Assembly (NCBI GenBank): GCA_949987565.1
Contig: OX465110.1
Span: forward strand, 15,044,290-15,108,289
Direction: 5' to 3'
From: Luidia sarsii
Taxonomy: Eukaryota; Echinodermata; Asteroidea; Paxillosida; Luidiidae
Length of the DNA stretch: 64,000 nt
Position numbers and translations under genes: made by a program. Under the pieces are notes generated by a model that was not told the origin of the DNA, ran no database searches, and saw only the letters and a program-made list of their open reading frames with translations. How positions within the stretch are numbered: the stretch's first letter is position 1; each line of letters opens with the position of its first letter. This document shows positions 1 to 12,054 of the stretch, piece after piece.

Positions 1-104
1 TTGTGTGGGCAGTAGCACATTACAGTCGGAGGAGAGAATCTGGAAAGAAAAACAGACTTTGCAAGTTATCATCTCCTTTAATATTATTATGATGGAGCTA
101 AAAC
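1..104 (+). repeat. Left-edge partial satellite unit
   Basis: This is the 3' part of a unit cut by the window edge, beginning inside GTGTTGTGTGGGCAG. It belongs to the subtype with CGGAGG and a TTTAATATTATTATG tail. It carries a private change, GCAAGTTATCATC in place of the usual GCAAGTTAATATC. The array therefore continues to the left of the window. Confidence 0.9.
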
Positions 105-332
105 TTGGCCTCCAGTGAGGCCTTGGAAAAGGCAATCGACCAGGATCATGAAATCTCAAATCGGACATTTAATGATGAAAATATAGTCATGCAAAGAGAA
201 CTTACTTCCATCAGCGAGGCAACTTGTGTTGTATGGGCAGTAGCACATTACAGTCGGTGGAGAGAATCTGGAAAGAAAAACAGACTTTGCGAGTTAATAT
301 CTCCTTCAATATTGTTATGATGGAGCCAAAAC
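105..332 (+). repeat. Representative class A unit (228 bp)
   Basis: This is the first complete unit. It has the class A junction (GGAGC..AAAACTTGGCCTCC), GATCATGAAATC, AATGATGAAAATATAG, CGGTGGAGAG, GGAAAG and a TTCAATATTGTTATG tail. By count it has 93 G or C out of 228 (41%). The reading frame starting at TTG is open for 71 codons and closes at TGA, with a second in-frame TAA four codons after the last sense codon, so units do not fuse into one long protein. I treat the frame as non-coding because units differ mainly at first and second codon positions. Confidence 0.9.
107..122 (+). repeat. Junction hairpin of class A units (representative)
   Basis: GGCCTC-CAGT-GAGGCC is a perfect 6-bp inverted repeat with a 4-base loop at the start of class A units. 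It recurs through the array wherever the junction reads TTGGCCTCCAGTGAGG. Variants with GGCCAC, GGCCTT or GGCCTA in the left arm weaken it by one pair. Its function is unknown; it could be a protein-binding dyad, a recombination-prone structure or chance. Confidence 0.8.
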
Positions 333-557
333 TTGGCCTCCAGTGAGGCCTTGGAAAAGGCAATCGACCAGTATCAATAAATCTCAAATCGGACATTTGA
401 TTATGAAATTATAATCAGGCAAAGAGAACTTACTTCCATCAGCGAGGCAACTTGTGTTGTATGGGCAGTAGCACAATACAGTCGGCGGAGAGAATCTGGA
501 ACGAAAAACAGACTTTGCGAGTTAATATCTCCTTCAATATCACAATGATGAAGCTGA

Positions 558-570
558 AACTTGGCAAGTT
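558..570 (+). repeat. Junction dyad of class B units (representative)
   Basis: AACTTG-G-CAAGTT is a perfect 6-bp inverted repeat with a 1-base spacer, at the same place in the unit as the class A hairpin but with a different sequence. It is followed by the 8-bp palindrome AAGGCCTT at 573-580. Variants reading CAATGT or CAAATT degrade the right arm. Confidence 0.78.
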
Positions 571-2839
571 AAAAGGCCTTGGAAAAGGCAATCGACCAGT
601 ATCAAGAAATCTCAAATCGGACATTTGATTATGAAATTATAATCAGGCAAAGAGAACTTACTTCCATCAGCGAGGCAACTTGTGTTGTATGGGCAGTAGC
701 ACATTACAGTCGGAGGAGAGAATCTGGAAAAAAAACAGACTTTGCAAGTTAATATCTCCTTTAATATTATTATGATGGAGCTAAAACTTGGCCTCCAGTG
801 AGGCCTTGGAAAAGGCAATCGACCAGGATCATGAAATTTCAAATCGGACATTTAATGATGAAAATATAGTCATGCAAAGAGAACTTACTTCCATCAGCGA
901 GGCAACTTGTGTTGTATGGGCAGTAGCACATTACAGTCGGTGGAGAGAATCTGGAAAGAAAAACAGATTTTGCGAGTTAATATCTCCTTCAATATTGTTA
1001 TGATGGAGCTAAAACTTGGCCACCAGTGAGGCCTTGGAAAAGGCAATCGACCAGTATCAATAAATCTCAAATCGGACATTTGATTATGAAATTATAATCA
1101 GGCAAAGAGAACTTACTTCCATCAGCGAGGCAACTTGTGTTGTATGGGCAGTAGCACATTACAGTCGGAGGAGAGAATCTGGAAAGAAAAACAGACTTTG
1201 CAAGTTAATATCTCCTTTAATATTATTATGATGGAGCTAAAACTTGGCCTCCAGTGAGGCCTTGGAAAAGGCAATCGACCAGGATTAGGAAATCTCAAAT
1301 CGGACATTTAATGATGAAAATATAGTCATGCAAAGAGAACTTACTTCCATCAGCGAGGCAACTTGTGTTGTATGGGCAGTAGCACATTACAGTCGGCGGA
1401 GAGAATCTGGAAAGAAAAACAGACTTTGCGAGTTAATATATCCTTCAATATTGTTATGATGGAGCTAAAACTTGGCCTCCAGTGAGGCCTTGGAAAAGGC
1501 AATCGACCAGGATCAAGAAATCTCAAATCGGACATTTGATGATGAAATTATAATCATGCAAAGAGAACTTACTTCCATCAGCGAGGCAACTTGTGTTGTA
1601 TGGGCAGTAGCACATTACAGTCGGCGGAGAGAATCTGGAACGAAAAACAGACTTTGCGAGTTAATATCTCCTTCAATATCACTATGATGAGGCTGAAACT
1701 TGGCAAGTTAAAAGGCCTTGGAAAGGGCAATCGACCAGTATCAAGAAATCTCAAATCGGACATTTGATTATGAAATTATAATCAGGCAAAGAGAACTTAC
1801 TTCCATCAGCGAGGCAACTTGTGTTGTATGGGCAGTAGCACATTACAGTCGGAGGAGAGAATCTGGAAAGAAAAACAGACTTTGCAAGTTAATATCTCCT
1901 TTAATATTATTATGATGGAGCTAAAACTTGGCCTCCAGTGAGGCCTTGGAAAAGGCAATCGACCAGGATCAAGAAATCTCAAATCGGACATTTGATGATG
2001 AAATTATAGTCATGCAAAGAGAACTTACTTCCATCAGCGAGGCAACTTGTGTTGTATGGGCAGTAGCACATTACAGTCGGCGGAGAGAATCTGGAACGAA
2101 AAACAGACTTTGCGAGTTAATATCTCCTTCAATATCACTATGATGAATCTGAAACTGGGCAATGTAAAAGGCCTTGGAAAGGGCAATCGACCAGTATCAA
2201 GAAATCTCAAATCGGACATTTGATTATGAAATTATAATCAGGCAAAGAGAACTTACTTCCATCAGCGAGGCAACTTGTGTTGTGTGGGCAGTAGCACATT
2301 ACAGTCGGAGGAGAGAATCTGGAAAAAAAAACAGACTTTGCAAGTTAATATCTCCTTTAATATTATTATGATGGAGCTAAAACTTGGCCTCCAGTGAGGC
2401 CTTGGAAAAGGCAATCGACCAGGATCATGAAATTTCAAATCGGACATTTAATGATGAAAATATAGTCATGCAAAGAGAACTTACTTCCATCAGCGAGGCA
2501 ACTTGTGTTGTATGGGCAGTAGCACATTACAGTCGGTGGAGAGAATCTGGAAAGAAAAACAGATTTTGCGAGTTAATATCTCCTTCAATATTGTTATGAT
2601 GGAGCTAAAACTTGGCCACCAGTGAGGCCTTGGAAAAGGCAATCGACCAGTATCAATAAATCTCAAATCGGACATTTGATTATGAAATTATAATCAGGCA
2701 AAGAGAACTTACTTCCATCAGCGAGGCAACTTGTGTTGTATGGGCAGTAGCACATTACAGTCGGAGGAGAGAATCTGGAAAGAAAAACAGACTTTGCGAG
2801 TTAATATCTCCTTCAATATCACAATGATGAAGCTGAAAC

Positions 2840-3067
2840 TTGGCAAGTTAAAAGGCCTTGGAAAAGGCAATCGACCAGTATCAAGAAATCTCAAATCGGA
2901 CATTTGATTATGAAATTATAATCAGGCAAAGAGAACTTACTTCCATCAGCGAGGCAACTTGTGTTGTATGGGCAGTAGCACATTACAGTCGGAGGAGAGA
3001 ATCAGGAAAAAAAAACAGACTTTGCAAGTTAATATCTCCTTTAATATTATTATGATGGAGCTAAAAC
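2840..3067 (+). repeat. Representative class B unit (228 bp)
   Basis: This unit starts with the class B junction TTGGCAAGTTAAAAGG, preceded by CACAATGATGAAGCTGAAAC in the tail of the previous unit. It has GTATCAAGAAATC, GATTATGAAATTATAATCAGG, CGGAGGAGAG and a nine-A run where most units read AAAGAAAAA. The class B head places an in-frame TAA four codons after the TTG. Outside the junction block it is close to class A, so the two classes differ by a localised block and not by uniform divergence. Confidence 0.88.
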
Positions 3068-3522
3068 TTGGCCTCCAGTGAGGCCTTGGAAAAGGCAATC
3101 GACCAGGATCATGAAATTTCAAATCGGACATTTAATGATGAAAATATAGTCATGCAAAGAGAACTTACTTCCATCAGCGAGGCAACTTGTGTTGTATGGG
3201 CAGTAGCACATTACAGTCGGTGGAGAGAATCTGGAAAGAAAAACAGACTTTGCGAGTTAATATCTCCTTCAATATTGTTATGATGGAGCTAAAACTTGGC
3301 CACCAGTGAGGCCTTGGAAAAGGCAATCGACCAGTATCAATAAATCTCAAATCGGACATTTGATTATGAAATTATAATCAGGCAAAGAGAACTTACTTCC
3401 ATCAGCGAGGCAACTTGTGTTGTATGGGCAGTAGCACATTACAGTCGAAGGAGAGAATCTGGAAAAAAAACAGACTTTGCAAGTTAATATCTCCTTTAAT
3501 ATTATTATGATGGAGCTAAAAC

Positions 3523-5801
3523 TTGGCCTCCAGTGAGGCCTTGGAAAAGTCAATCGACCAGGATCATGAAATCTCAAATCGGACATTTAATGATGAAAAT
3601 ATAGTCATGCAAAGAGAACTTACTTCCATCAGCGAGGCAACTTGTGTTGTATGGGCAGTAGCACATTACAGTCGGTGGAGAGAATCTGGAAAGAAAAACA
3701 GACTTTGCGAGTTAATATCTCCTTCAATATTGTTATGATGGAGCCAAAACTTGGCCTCCAGTGAGGCCTTGGAAAAGGCAATCGACCAGTATCAATAAAT
3801 CTCAAATCGGACATTTGATTATGAAATTATAATCAGGCAAAGAGAACTTACTTCCATCAGCGAGGCAACTTGTGTTTTATGGGCAGTAGCACAATACAGT
3901 CGGCGGAGAGAATCTGGAACGAAAAACAGACTTTGCGAGTTAATATCTCCTTCAATATCACAATGATGAAGCTGAAACTTGGCAAGTTAAAAGGCCTTGG
4001 AAAAGGCAATCGACCAGTATCAAGAAATCTCAAATCGGACATTTGATTATAAAATTATAATCAGGCAAAGAGAACTTACTTCCATCAGCGAGGCAACTTG
4101 TGTTGTATGGGCAGTAGCACATTACAGTCGGAGGAGAGAATCTGGAAAAAAAAACAGACTTTGCAAGTTAATATCTCCTTTAATATTATTATGATGGAGC
4201 TAAAACTTGGCCTCCAGTGAGGCCTTGGAAAAGGCAATCGACCAGGATCATGAAATTTCAAATCGGACATTTAATGATGAAAATATAGTCATGCAAAGAG
4301 AACTTACTTCCATCAGCGAGGCAACTTGTGTTGTATGGGCAGTAGCACATTACAGTCGGTGGAGAGAATCTGGAAAGAAAAACAGACTTTGCGAGTTAAT
4401 ATCTCCTTCAATATTGTTATGATGGAGCTAAAACTTGGCCACCAGTGAGGCCTTGGAAAAGGCAATCGACCAGTATCAATAAATCTCAAATCGGACATTT
4501 GATTATGAAATTATAATCAGGCAAAGAGAACTTACTTCCATCAGCGAGGCAACTTGTGTTGTATGGGCAGTAGCACATTACAGTCGGAGGAGAGAATCTG
4601 GAAAGAAAAACAGACTTTGCAAGTTAATATCTCCTTTAATATTATTATGATGGAGCTAAAACTTGGCCTCCAGTGAGGCCTTGGAAAAGGCAATCGACCA
4701 GGATCATGAAATCTCAAATCGGACATTTAATGATGAAAATATAGTCATGCAAAGAGAACTTACTTCCATCAGCGAGGCAACTTGTGTTGTATGGGCAGTA
4801 GCACATTACAGTCGGTGGAGAGAATCTGGAAAGAAAAACAGACTTTGCGAGTTAATATCTCCTTCAATATTGTTATGATGGAGCCAAAACTTGGCCTCCA
4901 GTGAGGCCTTGGAAAAGGCAATCGACCAGTATCAATAAATCTCAAATCGGACATTTGATTATGAAATTATAATCAGGCAAAGAGAACTTACTTCCATCAG
5001 CGAGGCAACTTGTGTTGTATGGGCAGTAGCACAATACAGTCGGCGGAGAGAATCTGGAACGAAAAACAGACTTTGCGAGTTAATATCTCCTTCAATATCA
5101 CAATGATGAAGCTGAAACTTGGCAAGTTAAAAGGCCTTGGAAAAGGCAATCGACCAGTATCAAGAAATCTCAAATCGGACATTTGATTATGAAATTATAA
5201 TCAGGCAAAGAGAACTTACTTCCATCAGCGAGGCAACTTGTGTTGTATGGGCAGTAGCACATTACAGTCGAAGGAGAGAATCTGGAAAAAAAACAGACTT
5301 TGCAAGTTAATATCTCCTTTAATATTATTATGATGGACCTAAAACTTGGCCTCCAGTGAGGCCTTGGAAAAGGCAATCGACCAGGATCATGAAATTTCAA
5401 ATCGGACATTTAATGATGAAAATATAGTCATGCAAAGAGAACTTCCTTCCATCAGCGAGGCAACTTGTGTTGTATGGGCAGTAGCACATTACAGTCGGTG
5501 GAGAGAATCTGGAAAGAAAAACAGACTTTGCGAGTTAATATCTCCTTCAATATTGTTATGATGGAGCTAAAACTTGGCCACCAGTGAGGCCTTGGAAAAG
5601 GCAATCGACCAGTATCAATAAATCTCAAATCGGACATTTGATTATGAAATTATAATCAGGCAAAGAGAACTTACTTCCATCAGCGAGGCAACTTGTGTTG
5701 TATGGGCAGTAGCACATTACAGTCGGAGGAGAGAATCTGGAAAGAAAAACAGACTTTGCAAGTTAATATCTCCTTTAATATTATTATGATGGAGCTAAAA
5801 C
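3523..5801 (+). repeat. Two tandem five-unit higher-order repeats (1140 bp period)
   Basis: Units 3523-4662 and 4663-5801 repeat the same order of five subtypes, and the first three units of a third round follow from 5802. The rounds are similar but not identical. Private changes include AAAAGTCAATC near 3547, GTGTTTTATGGG near 3875, ATTATAAAATTA near 4048 and CTTCCTTCC near 5443. The second round is 1139 bp because unit 5119-5345 is 227 bp. Confidence 0.8.
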
Positions 5802-7853
5802 TTGGCCTCCAGTGAGGCCTTGGAAAAGGCAATCGACCAGGATCAGGAAATCTCAAATCGGACATTTAATGATGAAAATATAGTCATGCAAAGAGAACTT
5901 ACTTCCATCAGCGAGGCAACTTGTGTTTTATGGGCAGTAGCACATTACAGTCGGTGGAGAGAATCTGGAAAGAAAAACAGACTTTGCGAGTTAATATCTC
6001 CTTCAATATTGTTATGATGGAGCTAAAACTTGGCCTCCAGTGAGGCCTTGGAAAAGGCAATCGACCAGTATCAATAAATCTCAAATCGGACATTTGATTA
6101 TGAAATTATAATCAGGCAAAGAGAACTTACTTCCATCAGCGAGGCAACTTGTGTTTTATGGGCAGTAGCACAATACAGTCGGCGGAGAGAATCTGGAACG
6201 AAAAACAGACTTTGCGAGTTAATATCTCCTTCAATATCACAATGATGAAGCTGAAACTTGGCAAGTTAAAAGGCCTTGGAAAAGGCAATCGACCAGTATC
6301 AAGAAATCTCAAATCGGACATTTGATAATAAAATTATAATCATGCAAAGAGAACTTACTTCAATCAGCGAGGCAACTTGTGTTGTATGGGCAGTAGCAAA
6401 TTACAGTCGAAGGAGAGAATCTGGAAAGAAAAACAGACTTTGAAAGTTAATATCTCCTTTAATATTGTTATGATGGAGCTAAAACTTGACCTCCAGTGAG
6501 GCCTTGGAAAGGGCAATCGACCAGTATCAATAAATCTCAAATCGGACATTTGATTATGAAATTATAATCAGGCAAAGAGAACTTAATTCCACCAGCGAGG
6601 CAACTTGTGTTGTATGGGCAGTAGCACATTACAGTCGGCGGAGAGAATCTGGAACGAAAAACAGACTTTGCGAGTTAATATCTCCTTCAATATCACAATG
6701 ATGAAGCTGAAACTGGGCAAGTTAAAAGGCCTTGGAAAAGGCAATCGACCAGGATCAAGAAATCTCAAATCGGACATTTGATTATGAAATTATAATCAGG
6801 CAAAGAGAACTTACTTCCATCAGCGAGGCAACTTGTGTTGTATGGGCAGTAGCACAATACAGTCGGCGGAGAGAATCTGGAACGAAAAACAGACTTTGCG
6901 AGTTAATATCTCCTTCAATATCACAATGATGAAGCTGAAACTTGGCAAGTTAAAAGGCCTTGGAAAAGGCAATCGACCAGTATCAAGAAATCTCAAATCG
7001 GACATTTGATGATAAAATTATAATCATGCAAAGAGAACTTACTTCCATCAGCGAGGCAACTTGTGTTGTATGGGCAGTAGCACATTACAGTCGGCGGAGA
7101 GAATCTGGAAAGAAAAACAGACTTTGCGAGTTAATATCTCCTTCAATATTATTATGATGGAGCTAAAACTTGGCCTCCAGTGAGGCCTTGGAAAAGGCAA
7201 TCGACCAGGTCCAAGAAATCTCAAATCGGACATTTGATTATGAAATTATAATCAGGCAAAGAGAACTTACTTCCATCAGCGAGGCAACTTGTGTTGTATG
7301 GGCAGTAGCACAATACAGTCGGCGGAGAGAATCTGGAACGAGAAACAGACTTTGCGAGTTAATATCTCCTTCAATATCACAATGATGAAGCTGAAACTTG
7401 GCAAGTTAAAAGGCCTTGGAAAAGGCAATCGACCAGTATCAAGAAATCTCAAATCGGACATTTGATTATGAAATTATAATCAGGCAAAGAGAACTTACTT
7501 CCATCAGCGAGGCAACTTGTGTTGTATGGGCAGTAGCACATTACAGTCGGAGGAGAGAATCTGGAAAGAAAAACAGACTTTGCAAGTTAATATCTCCTTT
7601 AATATCACTATGATGAATCTGAAACTTGGCAATGTAAAAGGCCTTGGAAAGGGCAATCGACCAGTATCAAGAAATCTCAAATCGGACATTTGATTATGAA
7701 ATTATAATCAGGCAAAGAGAACTTACTTCCATCAGCGAGGCAACTTGTGTTGTATGGGCAGTAGCACATTACAGTCGGAGGAGAGAATCTGGAAAGAAAA
7801 ACAGACTTTGCAAGTTAATATCTCCTTTAATATTATTATGATGGAGCTAAAAC

Positions 7854-10800
7854 TTGGCCTCCAGTGAGGCCTTGGAAAAGGCAATCGACCAGGATCATGA
7901 AATCTCAAATCGGACATTTAATGATGAAAATATAGTCATGCAAAGAGAACTTACTTCCATCAGCGAGGCAACTTGTGTTGTATGGGCAGTAGCACATTAC
8001 AGTCGGTGGAGAGAATCTGGAAAGAAAAACAGACTTTGCGAGTTAATATCTCCTTCAATATTGTTATGATGGAGCCAAAACTTGGCCTCCAGTGAGGCCT
8101 TGGAAAAGGCAATCAACCAGTATCAATAAATCTCAAATCGGACATTTGATTATGAAATTATAATCAGGCAAAGAGAACTTACTTCCATCAGCGAGGCAAC
8201 TTGTGTTGTATGGGCAGTAGCACAATACAGTCGGCGGAGAGAATCTGGAACGAAAAACAGACTTTGCGAGTTAATATCTCCTTCAATATCACAATGATGA
8301 AGCTGAAACTTGGCAAGTTAAAAGGCCTTGGAAAAGGCAATCGACCAGTATCAAGAAATCTCAAATCGGACATTTGATTATGAAATTATAATCAGGCAAA
8401 GAGAACTTACTTCCATCAGCGAGGCAACTTGTGTTGTATGGGCAGTAGCACATTACAGTCGGAGGAGAGAATCTGGAAAAAAAAACAGACTTTGCAAGTT
8501 AATATCTCCTTTAATATTATTATGATGGAGCTAAAACTTGGCCTCCAGTGAGGCCTTGGAAAAGGCAATCGACCAGGATCATGAAATTTCAAATCGGACA
8601 TTTAATGATGAAAATATAGTCATGCAAAGAGAACTTACTTCCATCAGCGAGGCAACTTGTGTTGTATGGGCAGTAGCACATTACAGTCGGTGGAGAGAAT
8701 CTGGAAAGAAAAACAGACTTTGCGAGTTAATATCTCCTTCAATATTGTTATGATGGAGCTAAAACTTGGCCACCAGTGAGGCCTTGGAAAGGGCAATCGA
8801 CCAGTATCAAGAAATCTCAAATCGGACATTTGATGATAAAATTATAATCATGCAAAGAGAACTTACTTCCATCAGCGAGGCAACTTGTGTTGTATGGGCA
8901 GTAGCACATTACAGTCGGCGGAGAGAATCTGGAAAGAAAAACAGACTTTGCGAGTTAATATCTCCTTCAATATTATTATGATGGAGCTAAAACTTGGCCT
9001 CCAGTGAGGCCTTGGAAAAGGCAATCGACCAGGATCAAGAAATCTCAAATCGGACATTTGATTATGAAATTATAATCAGGCAAAGAGAACTTACTTCCAT
9101 CAGCGAGGCAACTTGTGTTGTATGGGCAGTAGCACAATACAGTCGGCGGAGAGAATCTGGAACGAAAAACAGACTTTGCGAGTTAATATCTCCTTCAATG
9201 TCACAATGATGAAGCTGAAACTTGGCAAGTTAAAAGGCCTTGGAAAAGGCAATCGACCAGTATCAAGAAATCTCAAATCGGACATTTGATTATGAAATTA
9301 TAATCAGGCAAAGAGAACTTACTTCCATCAGCGAGGCAACTTGTGTTGTATGGGCAGTAGCACATTACAGTCGGAGGAGAGAATCTGGAAAGAAAAACAG
9401 ACTTTGCAAGTTAATATCTCCTTTAATATTATTATGATGGAGCTAAAACTTGGCCTCCAGTGAGGCCTTGGAAAAGGCAATCGACCAGGATCATGAAATC
9501 TCAAATCGGACATTTAATGATGAAAATATAGTCATGCAAAGAGAACTTACTTCCATCAGCGAGGCAACTTGTGTTGTATGGGCAGTAGCACATTACAGTC
9601 GGTGGAGAGAATCTGGAAAGAAAAACAGACTTTGCGAGTTAATATCTCCTTCAATATTGTTATGATGGAGCCAAAACTTGGCCTCCAGTGAGGCCTTGGA
9701 AAAGGCAATCAACCAGTATCAATAAATCTCAAATCGGACATTTGATTATGAAATTATAATCAGGCAAAGAGAACTTACTTCCATCAGCGAGGCAACTTGT
9801 GTTGTATGGGCAGTAGCACAATACAGTCGGCGGAGAGAATCTGGAACGAAAAACAGACTTTGCGAGTTAATATCTCCTTCAATATCACAATGATGAAGCT
9901 GAAACTTGGCAAGTTAAAAGGCCTTGGAAAAGGCAATCGACCAGTATCAAGAAATCTCAAATCGGACATTTGATTATAAAATTATAATCAGGCAAAGAGA
10001 ACTTACTTCCATCAGCGAGGCAACTTGTGTTGTATGGGCAGTAGCACATTACAGTCGGAGGAGAGAATCTGGAAAAAAAAACAGACTTTGCAAGTTAATA
10101 TCTCCTTTAATATTATTATGATGGAGCTAAAACTTGGCCTCCAGTGAGGACTTGGAAAAGGCAATCGACCAGGATCATGAAATTTCAAATCGGACATTTA
10201 ATGATGAAAATATAGTCATGCAAAGAGAACTTACTTCCATCAGCGAGGCAACTTGTGTTGTATGGGCAGTAGCACATTACAGTCGGTGGAGAGAATCTGG
10301 AAAGAAAAACAGACTTTGCGAGTTAATATCTCCTTCAATATTGTTATGATGGAGCTAAAACTTGGCCACCAGTGAGGCCTTGGAAAGGGCAATCGACCAG
10401 TATCAAGAAATCTCAAATCGGACATTTGATGATAAAATTATAATCATGCAAAGAGAACTTACTTCCATCAGCGAGGCAACTTGTGTTGTATGGGCAGTAG
10501 CACATTACAGTCGGCGGAGAGAATCTGGAAAGAAAAACAGACTTTGCGAGTTAATATCTCCTTCAATATTATTATGATGGAGCTAAAACTTGGCCTCCAG
10601 TGAGGCCTTGGAAAAGGCAATCGACCAGGATCAAGAAATCTCAAATCGGACATTTGATTATGAAATTATAATCAGGCAAAGAGAACTTACTTCCATCAGC
10701 GAGGCAACTTGTGTTGTATGGGCAGTAGCACAATACAGTCGGCGGAGAGAATCTGGAACGAAAAACAGACTTTGCGAGTTAATATCTCCTTCAATATCAC

Positions 10801-11045
10801 AATGATGAAGCTGAAACTTGGCAAGTTAAAAGGCCTTGGAAAAGGCAATCGACCAGTATCAAGAAATCTCAAATCGGACATTTGATTATGAAATTATAAT
10901 CAGGCAAAGAGAACTTACTTCCATCAGCGAGGCAACTTGTGTTGTATGGGCAGTAGCACATTACAGTCGGAGGAGAGAATCTGGAAAGAAAAACAGACTT
11001 TGCAAGTTAATATCTCCTTTAATATTATTATGATGGAGCTAAAAC
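7854..11045 (+). repeat. Two tandem seven-unit higher-order repeats (1596 bp period)
   Basis: Rounds 7854-9449 and 9450-11045 have the same seven subtypes in order. Both share the otherwise rare AATCAACCAG (near 8112 and 9708) and a GGCCACC unit with GATGATAAAATTATAATCATG (8766 and 10362). By eye I see at least three differences: GAAATT/AAAATT near 9979, GAGGCC/GAGGAC near 10149, and ATGTCACA/ATATCACA near 9199. A third round starts at 11046 but departs after about four units. Confidence 0.85.
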
Positions 11046-12054
11046 TTGGCCTCCAGTGAGGCCTTGGAAAAGGCAATCGACCAGGATCATGAAATCTCAA
11101 ATCGGACATTTAATGATGAAAATATAGTCATGCAAAGAGAACTTACTTCCATCAGCGAGGCAACTTGTGTTGTATGGGCAGTAGCACATTACAGTCGGTG
11201 GAGAGAATCTGGAAAGAAAAACAGACTTTGCGAGTTAATATCTCCTTCAATATTGTTATGATGGAGCCAAAACTTGGCCTCCAGTGAGGCCTTGGAAAAG
11301 GCAATCGACCAGTATCAATAAATCTCAAATCGGACATTTGATTATGAAATTATAATCAGGCAAAGAGAACTTACTTCCATCAGCGAGGCAACTTGTGTTG
11401 TATGGGCAGTAGCACAATACAGTCGGCGGAGAGAATCTGGAACGAAAAACAGACTTTGCGAGTTAATATCTCCTTCAATATCACAATGATGAAGCTGAAA
11501 CTTGGCAAGTTAAAAGGCCTTGGAAAAGGCAATCGACCAGTATCAAGAAATCTCAAATCGGACATTTGATTATGAAATTATAATCAGGCAAAGAGAACTT
11601 ACTTCCATCAGCGAGGCAACTTGTGTTGTATGGGCAGTAGCACATTACAGTCGGAGGAGAGAATCTGGAAAAAAAAACAGACTTTGCAAGTTAATATCTC
11701 CTTTAATATTATTATGATGGAGCTAAAACTTGGCCTCCAGTGAGGCCTTGGAAAAGGCAATCGACCAGGATCATGAAATTTCAAATCGGACATTTAATGA
11801 TGAAAATATAGTCATGCAAAGAGAACTTACTTCCATCAGCGAGGCAACTTGTGTTGTATGGGCAGTAGCACATTACAGTCGGTGGAGAGAATCTGGAAAG
11901 AAAAACAGACTTTGCGAGTTAATATCTCCTTCAATATTGTTATGATGGAGCTAAAACTTGGCCACCAGTGAGGCCTTGGAAAGGGCAATCGACCAGTATC
12001 AATAAATCTCAAATCGGACATTTGATTATGAAATTATAATCAGGCAAAGAGAAC

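Larger units (their letters stand above)
105..1243 (+). repeat. Five-unit pattern, left copy
   Basis: Five units at 105, 333, 561, 788 and 1016 follow this order: (1) A with GATCATGAAATC and CGGTGG; (2) A with TATCAATAA, CACAATAC and a TCACAATG tail; (3) class B with CGGAGG; (4) A with GATCATGAAATTTC and CGGTGG; (5) A with GGCCACC and TATCAATAA. The same order recurs at 3523. Total length is 1139 because unit 561-787 lost one A from a nine-A run. Confidence 0.75.

Noticed and set aside
105..320. Recurring plus-strand open frame of 65-71 codons as a gene family
   Set aside because: It starts at TTG, not ATG. It ends with TGA and a second TAA in every unit, and many units are interrupted by TAA in the head or in TATCAATAA. 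Differences between units are mostly nonsynonymous. I recognise no domain.
105..332. tRNA-derived unit or internal Pol III promoter
   Set aside because: TGGCCTCCAGTG and CAATCGACC resemble the A and B boxes only loosely. Key positions mismatch, and no tRNA fold is visible.
211..396. Recurring minus-strand ATG frame of 61 codons as a gene family
   Set aside because: It recurs because the unit is 76 codons long. Variation in this frame is also mainly at first and second codon positions (for example the codons read as Ser/Ala/Thr/Phe near its middle). No recognised motif, signal or promoter accompanies it.
612..851. Longer 79-codon minus-strand frames (612-851, 3347-3586, 5170-5409, 49400-49639, 52135-52374)
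   Set aside because: Each coincides with a unit that lost one base, so they are frameshift products of the same non-coding frame.
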